Below, piece after piece: positions 32,958 to 41,305 of a stretch of DNA of 64,000 nt. Below the pieces are notes generated by a model. The model worked only from the letters and a program-made list of their open reading frames with translations, was not told where the DNA came from and did not search any database. The position numbers and the translations under genes are program-made. Source of the DNA: Pseudomonas saponiphila (GTDB lineage: Bacteria; Pseudomonadota; Gammaproteobacteria; Pseudomonadales; Pseudomonadaceae); contig NZ_FNTJ01000001.1 in the NCBI RefSeq assembly GCF_900105185.1, positions 2,872,501 to 2,936,500 of the forward strand, written 5' to 3'. Numbering within the stretch: position 1 is the stretch's first letter; each line of letters starts with the position of its first letter.

Positions 32958-33404
32958 AGCCAGCTCCTACGGTGTCCAGATTTACCGTGTTCCTGTGTAG
33001 GAGCCGGCTTGCCGGCGAAGAGGCCTGCAAGCCTTGCATCGCCTGGGCCGACGTCTTCGCTGGCAAGCCAGTTCCTACGGTGGCCAGATTTACCGTGTTC
33101 CTGCGTAGGAGCCGGCTTGCCGGCGAACAGGCCTGCAGGCCTTGCATCGCCTGGGCCGACGCCTTCGCTGGCAAGCCAGCTCCTACGGTGGCCAGATTTA
33201 CCGTGTTCCTGCGTAGGAGCCGGCTTGCCGGCGAAGAGGCCCGCAAGCCTTGCATCGCCTGGGCCGACGCCTTCGCTGGCAAGCCAGCTCCTACGGTGAC
33301 CAGATTTGCCGTGTTCCTGCGTAGGAGCCGGCTTGCCGGCGAAGAGGCCTGCAGGCCTTGCATCGCCTGGGTCGACGCCTTCGCTGGCGAGCCAGCTCCT
33401 ACGG
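32958..33404. repeat. Tandem REP (BIME) array, 108-bp period
   Basis: Starts with the arm cut by IS copy 2; then GTAGGAGCCGGCTTGCCGG arms at 32997, 33105, 33213 and 33321, each with an inverted TTCGCTGGCAAGCCAGC partner. Spacers CCAGATTTACCGTGTTCCTG and CTTGCATCGCCTGGG repeat almost exactly. The spacer differs from those of the arrays at 10.6 and 23.0 kb. Confidence 0.95.
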
Positions 33405-33437
33405 AGGGAAGGGATGGGGTATTGGGAACGTCAGGCC

Positions 33438-34223
33438 TCAGAATCTCAGAGTCGCGCCGGTGGTCAGCCAGCGGTCGCGGGCTTCGGTCAGGTGCTGGCC
33501 AAGGATCAGGTCCAGGTCCAGATGTTGGCCCAGGTGCAGGCGCGGGCCAGCCTGCCAGCCTTGTTCGCCGCCGCGCTGGCCATAGCGCTCGGCGATCAGG
33601 GTCAGGCTCGGTATCAGGTCGTATTCGACTCCGCTGCCCCAGGTCCAGCGGTGGTTCTGTTCGCCATTGTCATAGGCATGGGTCCAGCCGGCGTTAAGGT
33701 TCAGGCGCAAGCGGTCGCTGGCGCTGAAGGTCAGGGGCAGGGCGAGGTCGCCGCCGTCGAAGCTGTGGTTGCGCTTCAGGGCCCAGTGGGCGGAGCCGGC
33801 CAGGGCCAGTTGCAGGCCCAGGTCTTCGCGGTCCAGCAGGGCGATCTTGAGCTGGGGGCTGACCTGGGTTTCGCCCTGGCCTTCAGCCTGTTGGCGCTGC
33901 ACCGCGGCCCCCAGTTGCACCCAGGGCAGTTGGCTGAAGGTGCAGGCCGGGGCGATCACGCTGTTGTGGCTGGAGCCCTGGTGCCGGGTGCTCTGGTACC
34001 AGGCATCGACGTTGCATTCCCCGGGGGCGTTGATGGCGCCGTCATCCACCACGTAGGCGCCGCCGGCGGCCTGGGCCTTGGAGCACAGGGCCAGGGTCGC
34101 GGTGGCCCCGGCAGTGAGGGCCAGGAACAGCAGGTTGCGTTTGAGCATGCGGCTTTTTGCGGCAGGCAGGGTGTGGCCCCAGGAGGCGGAACGCGAGGAG
34201 CGATGTGGACGGTGCTTGGACAT
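33438..34223 (-). CDS. Exported beta-barrel-like protein of unknown function
   Basis: I do not recognise a family. From the ATG at 34223 (GAGA upstream) the product is 261 residues; from the internal ATG at 34148 it is 236 with a compact signal peptide (MLKRNLLFLALTAGATATL, cut near AQA). The longer form gives an unusually long charged n-region but has the better ribosome site. The mature part shows alternating strands (LRLNLNAGWTHAYDNG, WTWGSGVEYDLIPSLTLIAE, GPRLHLGQHLDLDLILGQ) and ends TTGATLRF with a terminal Phe, as in outer-membrane barrels. The Cys pair CNVDAW...PACTF might form a disulfide. It follows the SLOG-like gene on the same strand. Confidence 0.65.
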   Translation of the reverse strand: MSKHRPHRSSRSASWGHTLPAAKSRMLKRNLLFLALTAGATATLALCSKAQAAGGAYVVDDGAINAPGECNVDAWYQSTRHQGSSHNSVIAPACTFSQLPWVQLGAAVQRQQAEGQGETQVSPQLKIALLDREDLGLQLALAGSAHWALKRNHSFDGGDLALPLTFSASDRLRLNLNAGWTHAYDNGEQNHRWTWGSGVEYDLIPSLTLIAERYGQRGGEQGWQAGPRLHLGQHLDLDLILGQHLTEARDRWLTTGATLRF

Positions 34224-34297
34224 GGCGGATCTCGTTCTGTTGGGGCGCCGGACCGCTTGGTTGGGGAGCCGGCGCGGGTGGGGGCTGCGTGGGGTGT

Positions 34298-34648
34298 TTA
34301 CTGGTCGTCGACCGAAAGGGTCTGGATGCCGCGGACCCGGGCCTGGGCCAGCAGCTCTTCGGTGTCTTCCCCGCCGGGCAGGGCGAGGACGATGTCCGGG
34401 CGGCTGTCGGCCAGCATGAAGCTGTTGCGCAGGCGCTCGGCGTGTTTGCCGTGCAGTTGCCAGTTGGGCGGGTAGCGGACGATGTGGGCCCCGGTTTCCC
34501 GGGCCCAGTCCTCGATGTGGGCACCGAGGAACTGGCTGCCGCCGTGGATCACCACTCGCACTTCATGCAGGCGCTGGAAGGCTTCCAAAACCCGGCGGCA
34601 CAGGCGGCTGTCGGCGTAGTAGCGGCCGGCGCAGATCAGGACGCGCAT
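34298..34648 (-). CDS. SLOG-fold protein of the DUF2493 (YspA-like) family
   Basis: A 116-residue single-domain protein. The order MRVLICAGRYY, VVIHGGSQFLGAHIEDWARE, YPPNWQLHGKHAERLRNSFML, DIVLALPGGEDTEELLAQA matches the DUF2493 branch of the SLOG (nucleotide-binding, LOG/DprA-like) fold. The usual GGARGAD loop is GGSQFLGAHIE here. SLOG proteins bind nucleotide-derived ligands, and some act in conflict systems, but a single-domain copy has no known role. ATG at 34648 has GGAGG 8 bases upstream. It overlaps the end of the Na+/phosphate symporter gene by 13 bases, so the two are translationally linked. Confidence 0.78.
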   Translation of the reverse strand: MRVLICAGRYYADSRLCRRVLEAFQRLHEVRVVIHGGSQFLGAHIEDWARETGAHIVRYPPNWQLHGKHAERLRNSFMLADSRPDIVLALPGGEDTEELLAQARVRGIQTLSVDDQ

Positions 34649-36351
34649 GCTGCGTCCTCCTGGGTTCCGGGCGCTGGATGTTCGGCGCCCGGCATCTCGG
34701 CCAGCGGCTCGTTGAGCAAGCCGTGTTCGATGTCGCGTTCGCCGGCGCGCTCCAGGGCCGGGTAGGCCAGGGCGGCGATGTGGTGGTGGACCCGGCGATA
34801 GTCCCGCAGCAGGCGCTGGAAGATGTCCCCGGATTCGGCCCAAGCACTCTGGTCTTCCCGCAGTTGGCGAAAGTGCTCGCGGCCGGCGGCGGCTTCCAGG
34901 CGCCGCACGTTTTCCTTGCGCCCCAGCAGTTGGTGAGCAGTGGGCAGGTCTTCACGCAGGAACACGGTGATCGCCAGGCTCAGGCTGTCCAGCAACTCCT
35001 GGTGCAGCGGGTACAGGGTGCCCAGCTCGAACTCGGAGAAGGCTTCGCCACGGCGCAGGCGGCGCACCGCCAGTTGCGCCAGGCTGGTGGCGAGGATGTC
35101 GCCGGCGTGCTCCAGGTTGATCACCAGCAGCAGGATCTCCTGGGAGCGGTCGGCGTCCTGGTCGCTGATGCCTTCCTTGCCGACGTCCGCCAGGTAGGCG
35201 CGGATCGCCGCGCTGAGCAGATCCAGGGACTGGTCGATGTGCCGCACCTGCTCGGCATGGGTGATGCTTGAGGTGCGAAACAGCTGCAGCACCCGGTCGA
35301 GCATGCTCGAAAGCATGTCGGCCATGCGCAGGGCTTCGCGGGCGGCGTTGGCCAGGCCGATATTGGCCACTTCCAGGCCGGCCTGGTCCAGGTACAGCGG
35401 CATGCCCGGGTCGGTGACCGGGGCGGGGGCCGGCAGCAGCCGGGTCAAGAGTTTGCCCAGGGGGCGGGTGAAGCCGATGAACAGCAGGGCCAGTACCAGG
35501 CTGAAGGCGCTGTGCAGGTAGACCACCAGCAATTCCGGCGCCAGGGCCTGCACCGCGTCCAGGCGGGCCAGGGCGGTGATCCACGGCAGCACCAGGGCCA
35601 CGCCCAGCAGGCGCACCAGCAGGTTGCCCAGGGGCAGGCGCCGGGCCACGTTGCCGCTGGCGCTGAGCAGCGCCGGCAGAGTGCCGCCCAGGTTGACCCC
35701 CAGCACCAGGGCCATGCTGGTGGCCGGGGACAGCAGGCCGGTGCCGGCCAGGGAGGCGATCAGCAGCACCACCGCGACGCTGGAGTGACACATCCAGGTC
35801 AGTAGCAGCGCCACCAGCAGGGCCAGCAGCAGATCGCCGTCGAGGCTGGTCATCACCAGGCGGAATACCGGGGTGCCTTGCACGGTGCCCAGGGTGGCGC
35901 CCAGCAGGCCCAGGGCCAGCAGCATCAGGCCCAGGCCGATCAGCGCGCAGCCGATGCTTTCGAAGCGCGAGTCGTCCCGCAGGCGCAAGGTCAGGAAACC
36001 CGTCAGCAACAGCACCGGGGCCAGCAGCGACAGGTCGAGGCTGAGCAGCTGGACCACCAGGGTCGAGCCGATGTTGGCCCCCAGCATCACCGCCAGCGCC
36101 GGGGCCAGGCCCAGGGTGCCGGCGGCGGTGAAGGAGCTGGCCATCAGGCTCACCGCGGTGCTGCTTTGCAGCACGCCGGTGATGCCGACGCCGCACAGCA
36201 GCGCCAGCCAGCGGTTGTTCAGGTGTTGGCCGAGCCAGTGCCGCAGCGGGCTGCCGAAGCCGCGCAGGAGTGATCCGCAAATCATCTGCGAGCCCCAGAG
36301 CAGCAGGGCGATGGCCCCGGCCAGGTTGATCAGAAGTGTGGTGCCCGACAT
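34636..36351 (-). CDS. Na+/phosphate symporter with C-terminal PhoU-like domain (NptA/YjbB type)
   Basis: A 571-residue protein. Residues 1-310 hold two inverted repeats of the Na/Pi-cotransporter family, each with a QSS-like motif: GITGVLQSSTAVSLMASSF and MCHSSVAVVLLIASLAGTG, plus GANIGSTLVVQLLS and GVNLGGTLPALLSA. The last about 220 residues are a charged helical PhoU-like domain (REALRMADMLSSMLDRVLQLF). This protein class moves phosphate with sodium, often outward in bacteria. ATG 36351. It lies downstream of mgtA and a 66-codon ORF. Joint control of Mg2+ uptake and phosphate movement would make sense, since both set free Mg/ATP, but that is inference. Confidence 0.87.
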   Translation of the reverse strand: MSGTTLLINLAGAIALLLWGSQMICGSLLRGFGSPLRHWLGQHLNNRWLALLCGVGITGVLQSSTAVSLMASSFTAAGTLGLAPALAVMLGANIGSTLVVQLLSLDLSLLAPVLLLTGFLTLRLRDDSRFESIGCALIGLGLMLLALGLLGATLGTVQGTPVFRLVMTSLDGDLLLALLVALLLTWMCHSSVAVVLLIASLAGTGLLSPATSMALVLGVNLGGTLPALLSASGNVARRLPLGNLLVRLLGVALVLPWITALARLDAVQALAPELLVVYLHSAFSLVLALLFIGFTRPLGKLLTRLLPAPAPVTDPGMPLYLDQAGLEVANIGLANAAREALRMADMLSSMLDRVLQLFRTSSITHAEQVRHIDQSLDLLSAAIRAYLADVGKEGISDQDADRSQEILLLVINLEHAGDILATSLAQLAVRRLRRGEAFSEFELGTLYPLHQELLDSLSLAITVFLREDLPTAHQLLGRKENVRRLEAAAGREHFRQLREDQSAWAESGDIFQRLLRDYRRVHHHIAALAYPALERAGERDIEHGLLNEPLAEMPGAEHPAPGTQEDAACAS

Positions 36352-36378
36352 GAGTGTGCTCCCGGGTCGGTGACAGGT

Positions 36379-36579
36379 TCAGGCGATCGCCACGCGCAGC
36401 GAGGCGCGGGTCAGGGCGGCGCTGAAACCCAGCAGAAAACGAATTTCGACCGCGCTCAGCAGGCCGCGGACATACAGCCGGATGCTCACGCGGGTGAGCA
36501 GGCGGGCGCAGGCGCTCAGGCTGCAGACCAGCAGGGCCTGGAGGCTGCGTTGCAACATGGAAAAAGGCTTGAGGTACAT
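36379..36579 (-). CDS. Short ORF between mgtA and the Na+/phosphate symporter
   Basis: A 66-residue, basic and partly hydrophobic protein (starts MYLKPFSMLQRSLQALLVCS; contains RLYVRGLLSAVEIRFLLGFS). AAAGGAG lies 6 bases before the ATG at 36579, a strong ribosome site, and the stop is 27 bases before the symporter gene. I recognise no family. The pattern of two amphipathic/hydrophobic stretches with Arg between them suggests membrane association. Short membrane peptides that regulate MgtA-type pumps exist in enterics (MgtR, MgtS), but I see no sequence match. Confidence 0.55.
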   Translation of the reverse strand: MYLKPFSMLQRSLQALLVCSLSACARLLTRVSIRLYVRGLLSAVEIRFLLGFSAALTRASLRVAIA

Positions 36580-36664
36580 GGCGATGCTCCTTTCGGGCGA
36601 ACCGCGTCGCCGTCGGCAGGGCGCTGGCCGCGCCGACGGTGGCATCGTTGCTCCAGGTGTATCG

Positions 36665-36692
36665 GGCGCGGCCGTCCGGGGGCGGCCGCGCC
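36665..36692 (-). terminator. Strong GC hairpin downstream of mgtA
   Basis: Perfect 10-bp stem GGCGCGGCCG / CGGCCGCGCC with an 8-base loop, 13 bases after the mgtA stop. There is no U-run, so it may be an attenuating or RNA-stabilising structure rather than a full terminator. Confidence 0.5.
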
Positions 36693-36704
36693 GGGCTCAC
36701 GCCC

Positions 36705-39416
36705 TTAGAACCACTGCTTGAAGCGGCGGATGTACAGGGTCTTCATGGTCTGGGCGACCACGCAGTAGCTGAGCAGGGTGCCCACCAGCCACGGGAAGTA
36801 TTCCCACGGCAGCGGCACCAGGCCGACCATGCTGCCCAGGGGCGAGAAGGGCACGTAGATCCCCAGCGCCATCACCAGTCCCGTGGCCAGCATCACCGGC
36901 AGGGCCGCGGTGCTCTGGATGAACGGGATCTTGCGGGTGCGCAGCATGTGCACCACCAGGGTCTGGGACAGCAGCCCCTCGATGAACCAGCCGGACTGGA
37001 ACAGGGCGGCCATTTCCACGCTGTTGGCGGCGAACACGTACCACATCAGGGCGAAGGTGGTGATGTCGAAGATCGACGAGGTCGGCCCGATCCACAGCAT
37101 GAAGCGCCCGATGTTGTTGGCGTCCCACTTGCGTGGCTTGGCCAGGTATTCCTTGTCCATCTTGTCCCACGGCAGGGCCAGCTGGGAGAAGTCGTACATC
37201 AGGTTCTGCAGCAGCAGGTGGATCGCCAGCATCGGCAGGAAGGGGATGAAGGCGCTGGCCACCAGCACCGAGAACACGTTGCCGAAGTTGGAGCTGGCGG
37301 TCATGTTCAGGTACTTCATGATGTTGCCGAAGGTTTCGCGGCCCTTGATCACGCCTTCTTCGAGCACCATCAGGCTCTTTTCCAGGAGGATGATGTCCGC
37401 CGATTCCTTGGCGATGTCGGTGCCGCTGTCCACCGAGATGCCGACGTCGGCATCGCGCAGGGCCGGGGCGTCGTTGATGCCGTCGCCAAGGAAGCCCACG
37501 GTGTGGCCGTTGGCCTGCAGGGCCTTGAGCACCCGGGACTTCTGCAGCGGGGTGAGCTTGGCGAACACCGTGCGTTCTTCCACCAGGCGCCCGAGCACCT
37601 GATCATCCATGTGCTCGATGTCGCGCCCCAGCAGCGGCTCGCCCACTGCCAGGCCGACTTCGCGGCAGATCTTCGCGGTGACGATGGGGTTGTCGCCGGT
37701 CAGCACCTTGACCGTGACGCCGTTGTCACGCAGGGCGGCGATGGCCGGGCCGGCGGTTTCCTTGGGCGGATCGAGGAAGGTCAGGAAGCCTTCGATCACC
37801 AGCTCGCGCTCATCGCTGGCGCTGTACTGGTTGCGGGTCTGGCCCTTGGGCAGATCCCGGGTGCCCACCAGCAGCACGCGGAAGCCGTCGCGGTTGTAGT
37901 CCTCGGCCAGTTGCAGCAAGGCGGCACGGCGCTCGGCGTCGAGGCTCACGGCAATGCCGTCCTGGCGCACCTGGGTGGCGGTCTCGAGCATTTCTTCCAC
38001 CGCGCCCTTGCACACCAGCAGGTGGTCGCCGCGGGCGTCGGCGAGGATCACCGACAGGCGCCGGCGGACGAAGTCGAAGGGCAGTTCATCGACCTTGCGC
38101 CAGGCGGCCGGCGGGGTGAAGTGCGGGTTGCCCTCGGCGAAGGCGACCACGGCGCGGTCCATCAGGTTTTTCATGCCGCTCTGGTGGTGGCTGTTGAGCC
38201 AGGCCAGTTGCAGCACCGCGTCGCAGCGGCTGCCGCTGATGTCGACGTGGTGTTCGAGGATGATCCGGTCCTGGGTCAGGGTGCCGGTCTTGTCGGTGCA
38301 CAGCACGTCCATGGCGCCGAAGTTCTGGATCGCGTTGAGGCGCTTGACCACCACTTTGCGCTTGGCCATGGCCGCGGCGCCCTTGGCCAGGTTGGCGCTG
38401 ACGATCATCGGCAGCATTTCCGGGGTCAGGCCGACCGCCACCGCCAGGGCGAACATGAAGGCGTCGGCCCAGTCGCCCTTGGTGAAGCCGTTGATTAGCA
38501 GGACGATGGGCACCATCACCAGCATGAAGCGGATCAGCAGCCAGCTGACACTGTTGACCCCACGGTCGAAGGCGGTCTGCGAGCGCGAGCCGACGATGGA
38601 ACGGGCCAGGGAACCGAAGTAGGTGCGCCCGCCGGTGGCCACCACCACCGCGGTGGCGGTGCCGCTGACCACGTTGGTGCCCATGAAGCAGATGTTCGGC
38701 AGGTCCAGCAGGTCTTGCTGATCGGCGGCCTGAGCCTTCGCGGACTTTTCCTGCACGGCGCCCAGGGTGTCGTATTTTTCCACCGGCAGGGCTTCGCCGG
38801 TGAGCACCGCCTGGCTGATGAACAGGTCACGGGATTCGATCAGGCGGATGTCCGCCGGGATCATGTCGCCGGCGGACAGCTGGATGATGTCGCCCACCAC
38901 CAGTTCGCGCATCGGCACTTCGCGAACCCGGGCCTGCATGCCCATCTGCTCGCGGCGCAGCACCGCGGCGGTGGTGCGGACCATGGCCTTGAGGGCTTCG
39001 GCGGCCTTGGCCGAGCGGTGTTCCTGCCAGAAGCGCATCAGGCCGCTGGCCAGCACCATCACCAGGACGATGATCACGCCGGTCAGATCAGTTTCTTCGC
39101 CGGCTTGCAGCGGCAGCCAGAAGTCGGTGAAGAAACTGATACCGGTCAGGGTCATCAGCACATAGATGAAGGGGTTGTTGAAGGCTTGCAGCAATTGCAC
39201 CAGGGCGTGGGGCGGACGGTCGTGGGCGACCTCGTTGTGGCCGTCCCGTTGCAGGCGGCCTTCGGCGTCCAGTTCAGTCAGGCCGGCGGTGCTGGAGTTG
39301 ACGTTGGCCAGGGTCACGGCCAGGCCGTTCTGCGCTTCGCGGGCGGCGCGCATCGACAGTTTGTGGCTGTCGCGGCTGGCGCTGGTGTTGCGGGAAGTTG
39401 TGGTTTTTACAGTCAT
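36705..39416 (-). CDS. mgtA: Magnesium-transporting P-type ATPase
   Basis: A 903-residue P3B-type ATPase: actuator motif AVLTGEALPVEK, phosphorylation site DVLCTDKTGTLTQD, nucleotide-domain segments, hinge GFLGDGINDAPALRDADVGISV, and about ten membrane segments (one with VGLTPEMLPMIVSANLA). It brings Mg2+ into the cell at low outside Mg2+. The ATG at 39416 has AGGAG 9 bases upstream and the preceding frame is not usable. The N-terminus is long and basic (about 40 residues), as in MgtA/MgtB. Two short ORFs with good ribosome sites lie in the 570 bases upstream on the same strand and may be part of its control. Confidence 0.93.
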   Translation of the reverse strand: MTVKTTTSRNTSASRDSHKLSMRAAREAQNGLAVTLANVNSSTAGLTELDAEGRLQRDGHNEVAHDRPPHALVQLLQAFNNPFIYVLMTLTGISFFTDFWLPLQAGEETDLTGVIIVLVMVLASGLMRFWQEHRSAKAAEALKAMVRTTAAVLRREQMGMQARVREVPMRELVVGDIIQLSAGDMIPADIRLIESRDLFISQAVLTGEALPVEKYDTLGAVQEKSAKAQAADQQDLLDLPNICFMGTNVVSGTATAVVVATGGRTYFGSLARSIVGSRSQTAFDRGVNSVSWLLIRFMLVMVPIVLLINGFTKGDWADAFMFALAVAVGLTPEMLPMIVSANLAKGAAAMAKRKVVVKRLNAIQNFGAMDVLCTDKTGTLTQDRIILEHHVDISGSRCDAVLQLAWLNSHHQSGMKNLMDRAVVAFAEGNPHFTPPAAWRKVDELPFDFVRRRLSVILADARGDHLLVCKGAVEEMLETATQVRQDGIAVSLDAERRAALLQLAEDYNRDGFRVLLVGTRDLPKGQTRNQYSASDERELVIEGFLTFLDPPKETAGPAIAALRDNGVTVKVLTGDNPIVTAKICREVGLAVGEPLLGRDIEHMDDQVLGRLVEERTVFAKLTPLQKSRVLKALQANGHTVGFLGDGINDAPALRDADVGISVDSGTDIAKESADIILLEKSLMVLEEGVIKGRETFGNIMKYLNMTASSNFGNVFSVLVASAFIPFLPMLAIHLLLQNLMYDFSQLALPWDKMDKEYLAKPRKWDANNIGRFMLWIGPTSSIFDITTFALMWYVFAANSVEMAALFQSGWFIEGLLSQTLVVHMLRTRKIPFIQSTAALPVMLATGLVMALGIYVPFSPLGSMVGLVPLPWEYFPWLVGTLLSYCVVAQTMKTLYIRRFKQWF

Positions 39417-39469
39417 TGCGTGTGCTCCTGCCGCCTGACTGCGACACGACACACCGACCACTCAACTAA

Positions 39470-39601
39470 TTAAAGACGAGCGAAAGCATGTCGAATCGCA
39501 GATTGGCGATCGATTAGGATCTGGGCGTTTTCAGGTTTTAACGTTCGCTGTCCAAACAATGAAGTTGAATGGGCAGCGAACCTACTACTGGCCTCTTCCA
39601 T
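39470..39601 (-). CDS. Candidate 43-codon leader ORF upstream of mgtA
   Basis: Minus-strand ORF with TTGGAGAAAGTT directly before the ATG at 39601, a near-ideal ribosome site. The product begins MEEASSRFAAHST and ends AIRHAFARL, stop TAA. It ends 53 bases before the mgtA start, in the place where enteric mgtA has the leader peptide MgtL. It is not proline-rich as MgtL is, so the mechanism would differ. It could equally be an independent small protein. Support is the ribosome site and position only. Confidence 0.45.
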   Translation of the reverse strand: MEEASSRFAAHSTSLFGQRTLKPENAQILIDRQSAIRHAFARL

Positions 39602-39700
39602 AACTTTCTCCAACAGAATTAGTTAACTGACAGGCAATAAGAAACCGCCGAACTTCAAACTGGAAAGTTCGTGGATAAACAACGGCGAATAACCGTTGAA

Positions 39701-39988
39701 TCAGGCGGAAGTGCGCGCCCCGAGGTACAGGCCGAAGATCAGTCCGGCCTGTCGCAGCAGGGCTGCGCCCCGACTCTGCGGGTCCTGGCTGTCGTCCAGG
39801 CTCCAGCGCTGCTGCAGCTGGCCGGTCAACGGGCAGACGCGCCAGTTGGCCCGCAGGGCGGTGCTGGTGGTGGGCGAAGAAGAGGAGAAGGGGGAGCGCG
39901 CCAGAGCCTTGGGCTCACGGCACAGCCGGACCCGCATGGTGGCAGCGAAGGCGCGTACGCCTGGCATTACAGAAGATGTGAAGTGCAT
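39701..39988 (-). CDS. Short basic protein upstream of mgtA, W-x-CP-x-TG-x-L motif
   Basis: A 95-residue ORF starting at the ATG at 39988 (GAGG 9 bases upstream); an earlier GTG/ATG at 40045 is less likely. It begins MHFTSSVMPGVRAFAATMRV, then has a Ser-rich middle and the segment NWRVCPLTGQLQQRWSLDD, ending GLIFGLYLGARTSA. I have the impression of a small Pseudomonas family with a CP-TG-L-RW core but cannot name it. It points toward mgtA on the same strand, 285 bases away. Confidence 0.5.
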   Translation of the reverse strand: MHFTSSVMPGVRAFAATMRVRLCREPKALARSPFSSSSPTTSTALRANWRVCPLTGQLQQRWSLDDSQDPQSRGAALLRQAGLIFGLYLGARTSA

Positions 39989-40171
39989 AACTTGTGCCTC
40001 GTGACCGGACTGGTTCCGGGGAGGCAAGTTACGTTGGAGCGTCAAGCCCTAGCGCAGCTTACCCGACCGCGGAGTCGAGTCCCGTCATTGTTCAGGGGTG
40101 CCTGGCGCTGCGCAGCGGCAGTGACCAGACAGCGTCTAGATACTGTGTCCATTGGCTTCTTTAGTGAGTTG

Positions 40172-40194
40172 AAAAAAGGCCGGTTTGACCGGCC
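40172..40194 (-). terminator. Rho-independent terminator (minus strand)
   Basis: On the minus strand GGCCGG, loop TCAAA, CCGGCC followed directly by TTTTTTC. It would stop leftward transcripts coming from 40397-40747 that read through the first terminator, before they reach the mgtA region. Confidence 0.75.
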
Positions 40195-40336
40195 CGCGCA
40201 ATTTACTCAGGAGGGTCCCGGGAGTCAAGGTTAAATTGCCTTGAAAGAGTATTTGCCGATGAAGTTTCAGCTGAGGTTCAGCTAAGCGACTTAGTTAGGT
40301 GCCGCAATAGCCAGGCTTATATAACGAGGAGTAATG

Positions 40337-40377
40337 AAAAAGTGCTCATGCCAGAAAACGGGATGCCATGAGCACTT
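40337..40377 (-). terminator. Rho-independent terminator after the 116-residue gene
   Basis: An 11-bp stem AAGTGCTCATG / CATGAGCACTT with a loop of about 16 bases, followed on the minus strand by TTTC. It begins about 20 bases beyond the stop at 40397. Confidence 0.8.
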
Positions 40378-40396
40378 GATATAACTTTGCCAATGC

Positions 40397-40747
40397 TCAA
40401 TTGAGCACGTGCCGGGAAATGTCCTTGTAAGTGTTGCTGTCGGTGGCGGCCATCAGTTGCCGGCCATCCTTGAGGGTGCCGATGAAGGTCACCTCGTTTT
40501 CCGTCCCCGCCATCAGGTAGCCGGCAATGGCGCCCACCGGCCCCAGCAGCATGGCGCCGGCCACGCCATAACCGAAGGCGTCCTTGTTGGCGACGGGGCT
40601 TTGGGTGGCGATCTCCAGGCTCTTGAAGGCCGAAGCCTTGACCTCGACCCCGGCGCTGTTGAATACCGTCTTGAGCCTGAAGGTGCCGTGCCGGTATTCG
40701 CCGGCGCCTTGCAGAAAATCGCCCGATAGAACTTCGATCTTTGCCAT
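40397..40747 (-). CDS. Small protein with glycine-zipper-like hydrophobic segment, unknown function
   Basis: A 116-residue protein. The N-terminal half is soluble-looking (IEVLSGDFLQGAGEYRHGTF). Residues about 58-80 form a Gly/Ala-rich hydrophobic stretch (GYGVAGAMLLGPVGAIAGYL), and the end returns to FIGTLKDGRQLMAATDSNTY. I recognise no characterised family. The Gly-rich segment may insert in or pack against a membrane. No signal peptide. ATG at 40747 follows AAGGATGATTCAAC. It is a single gene closed by a strong terminator, with nothing on the same strand nearby. Confidence 0.7.
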   Translation of the reverse strand: MAKIEVLSGDFLQGAGEYRHGTFRLKTVFNSAGVEVKASAFKSLEIATQSPVANKDAFGYGVAGAMLLGPVGAIAGYLMAGTENEVTFIGTLKDGRQLMAATDSNTYKDISRHVLN

Positions 40748-41305
40748 GTTGAATCATCCTTGTCCAAGCATAACCAGATAGACCATTGAGCCCCTGGTCA
40801 TGGGGGGCGTCAACGGGGTTGCGATGAAGGGCGCTACCGCCAGTCCACCTTCACCTGTCCTGAGCCTCGGCCAGGATCCTGCGCTCAATGCTGATCCAGA
40901 TCAGGGCTGTGAATGGTTGTAGCAGTCCGCGGCGCCCGGACCGGGTTGTTCCGACCAGCGGCGGCCGCGGAGCCGGGGCGGGGGCCCGGGAATGGCGATG
41001 TTAAAAAATGTTAGATTTAAAAATGTCTTCACATAATCCGTTCATTGGTGGATGATCGTTCACAGCCAACGTTCAACCTGATAACAACAGCAACAGGATG
41101 GCCACGATGATCGATTCGCTCCTGCCTTGCATCGCACCCGCCCTGGGGGCCCTGTGCACCCACGCTGCCTGTTCGGGCGCAGCGCCTGTTGCCGCGTGTT
41201 CACTTTCGTCTACCGGGCTTGCCGCCCGGGTTTCCCTGCCTTTCCCGGTTGCTGTCCGTCGCCTGCCTGGCGTGGCCCGGCCGTGGTCTTTCACTGGAGT
41301 CCCCC
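40748..41305. other. Intergenic region before the tetronate operon
   Basis: 558 bases. Left part: promoter region of the 40397 gene. Right part: promoter and long leader of ltnD. A 71-codon frame at 41098-41313 is open but has weak support and crosses the ltnD start. AACAACAGCAACAGG at 41083-41097 is A-rich like a Crc/Hfq site. Three CGTTCA hexamers stand at 41039-41075. Confidence 0.5.
41039..41075 (+). promoter_or_regulatory. Three direct CGTTCA hexamers, candidate DeoR-type operator
   Basis: CGTTCA at 41039, 41057 and 41070. DeoR/GlpR-type regulators bind short direct repeats of this kind; the DeoR-type gene at 47777 is the candidate partner. Spacing of 18 and 13 bases is irregular, so this is a suggestion. 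Confidence 0.35.

Noticed and set aside
36639-38498. A 619-codon plus-strand frame antisense to mgtA
   Set aside because: Same mirror-frame effect; His/Gln/Val-rich text without motifs, no ribosome site, and mgtA is unmistakable.
39671-40234. 187-codon plus-strand ORF opposite the short W-x-CP-x-TG protein
   Set aside because: Begins without a ribosome site, ends in the terminator region, and has no recognisable feature; the minus-strand ORF has a better start and a motif.
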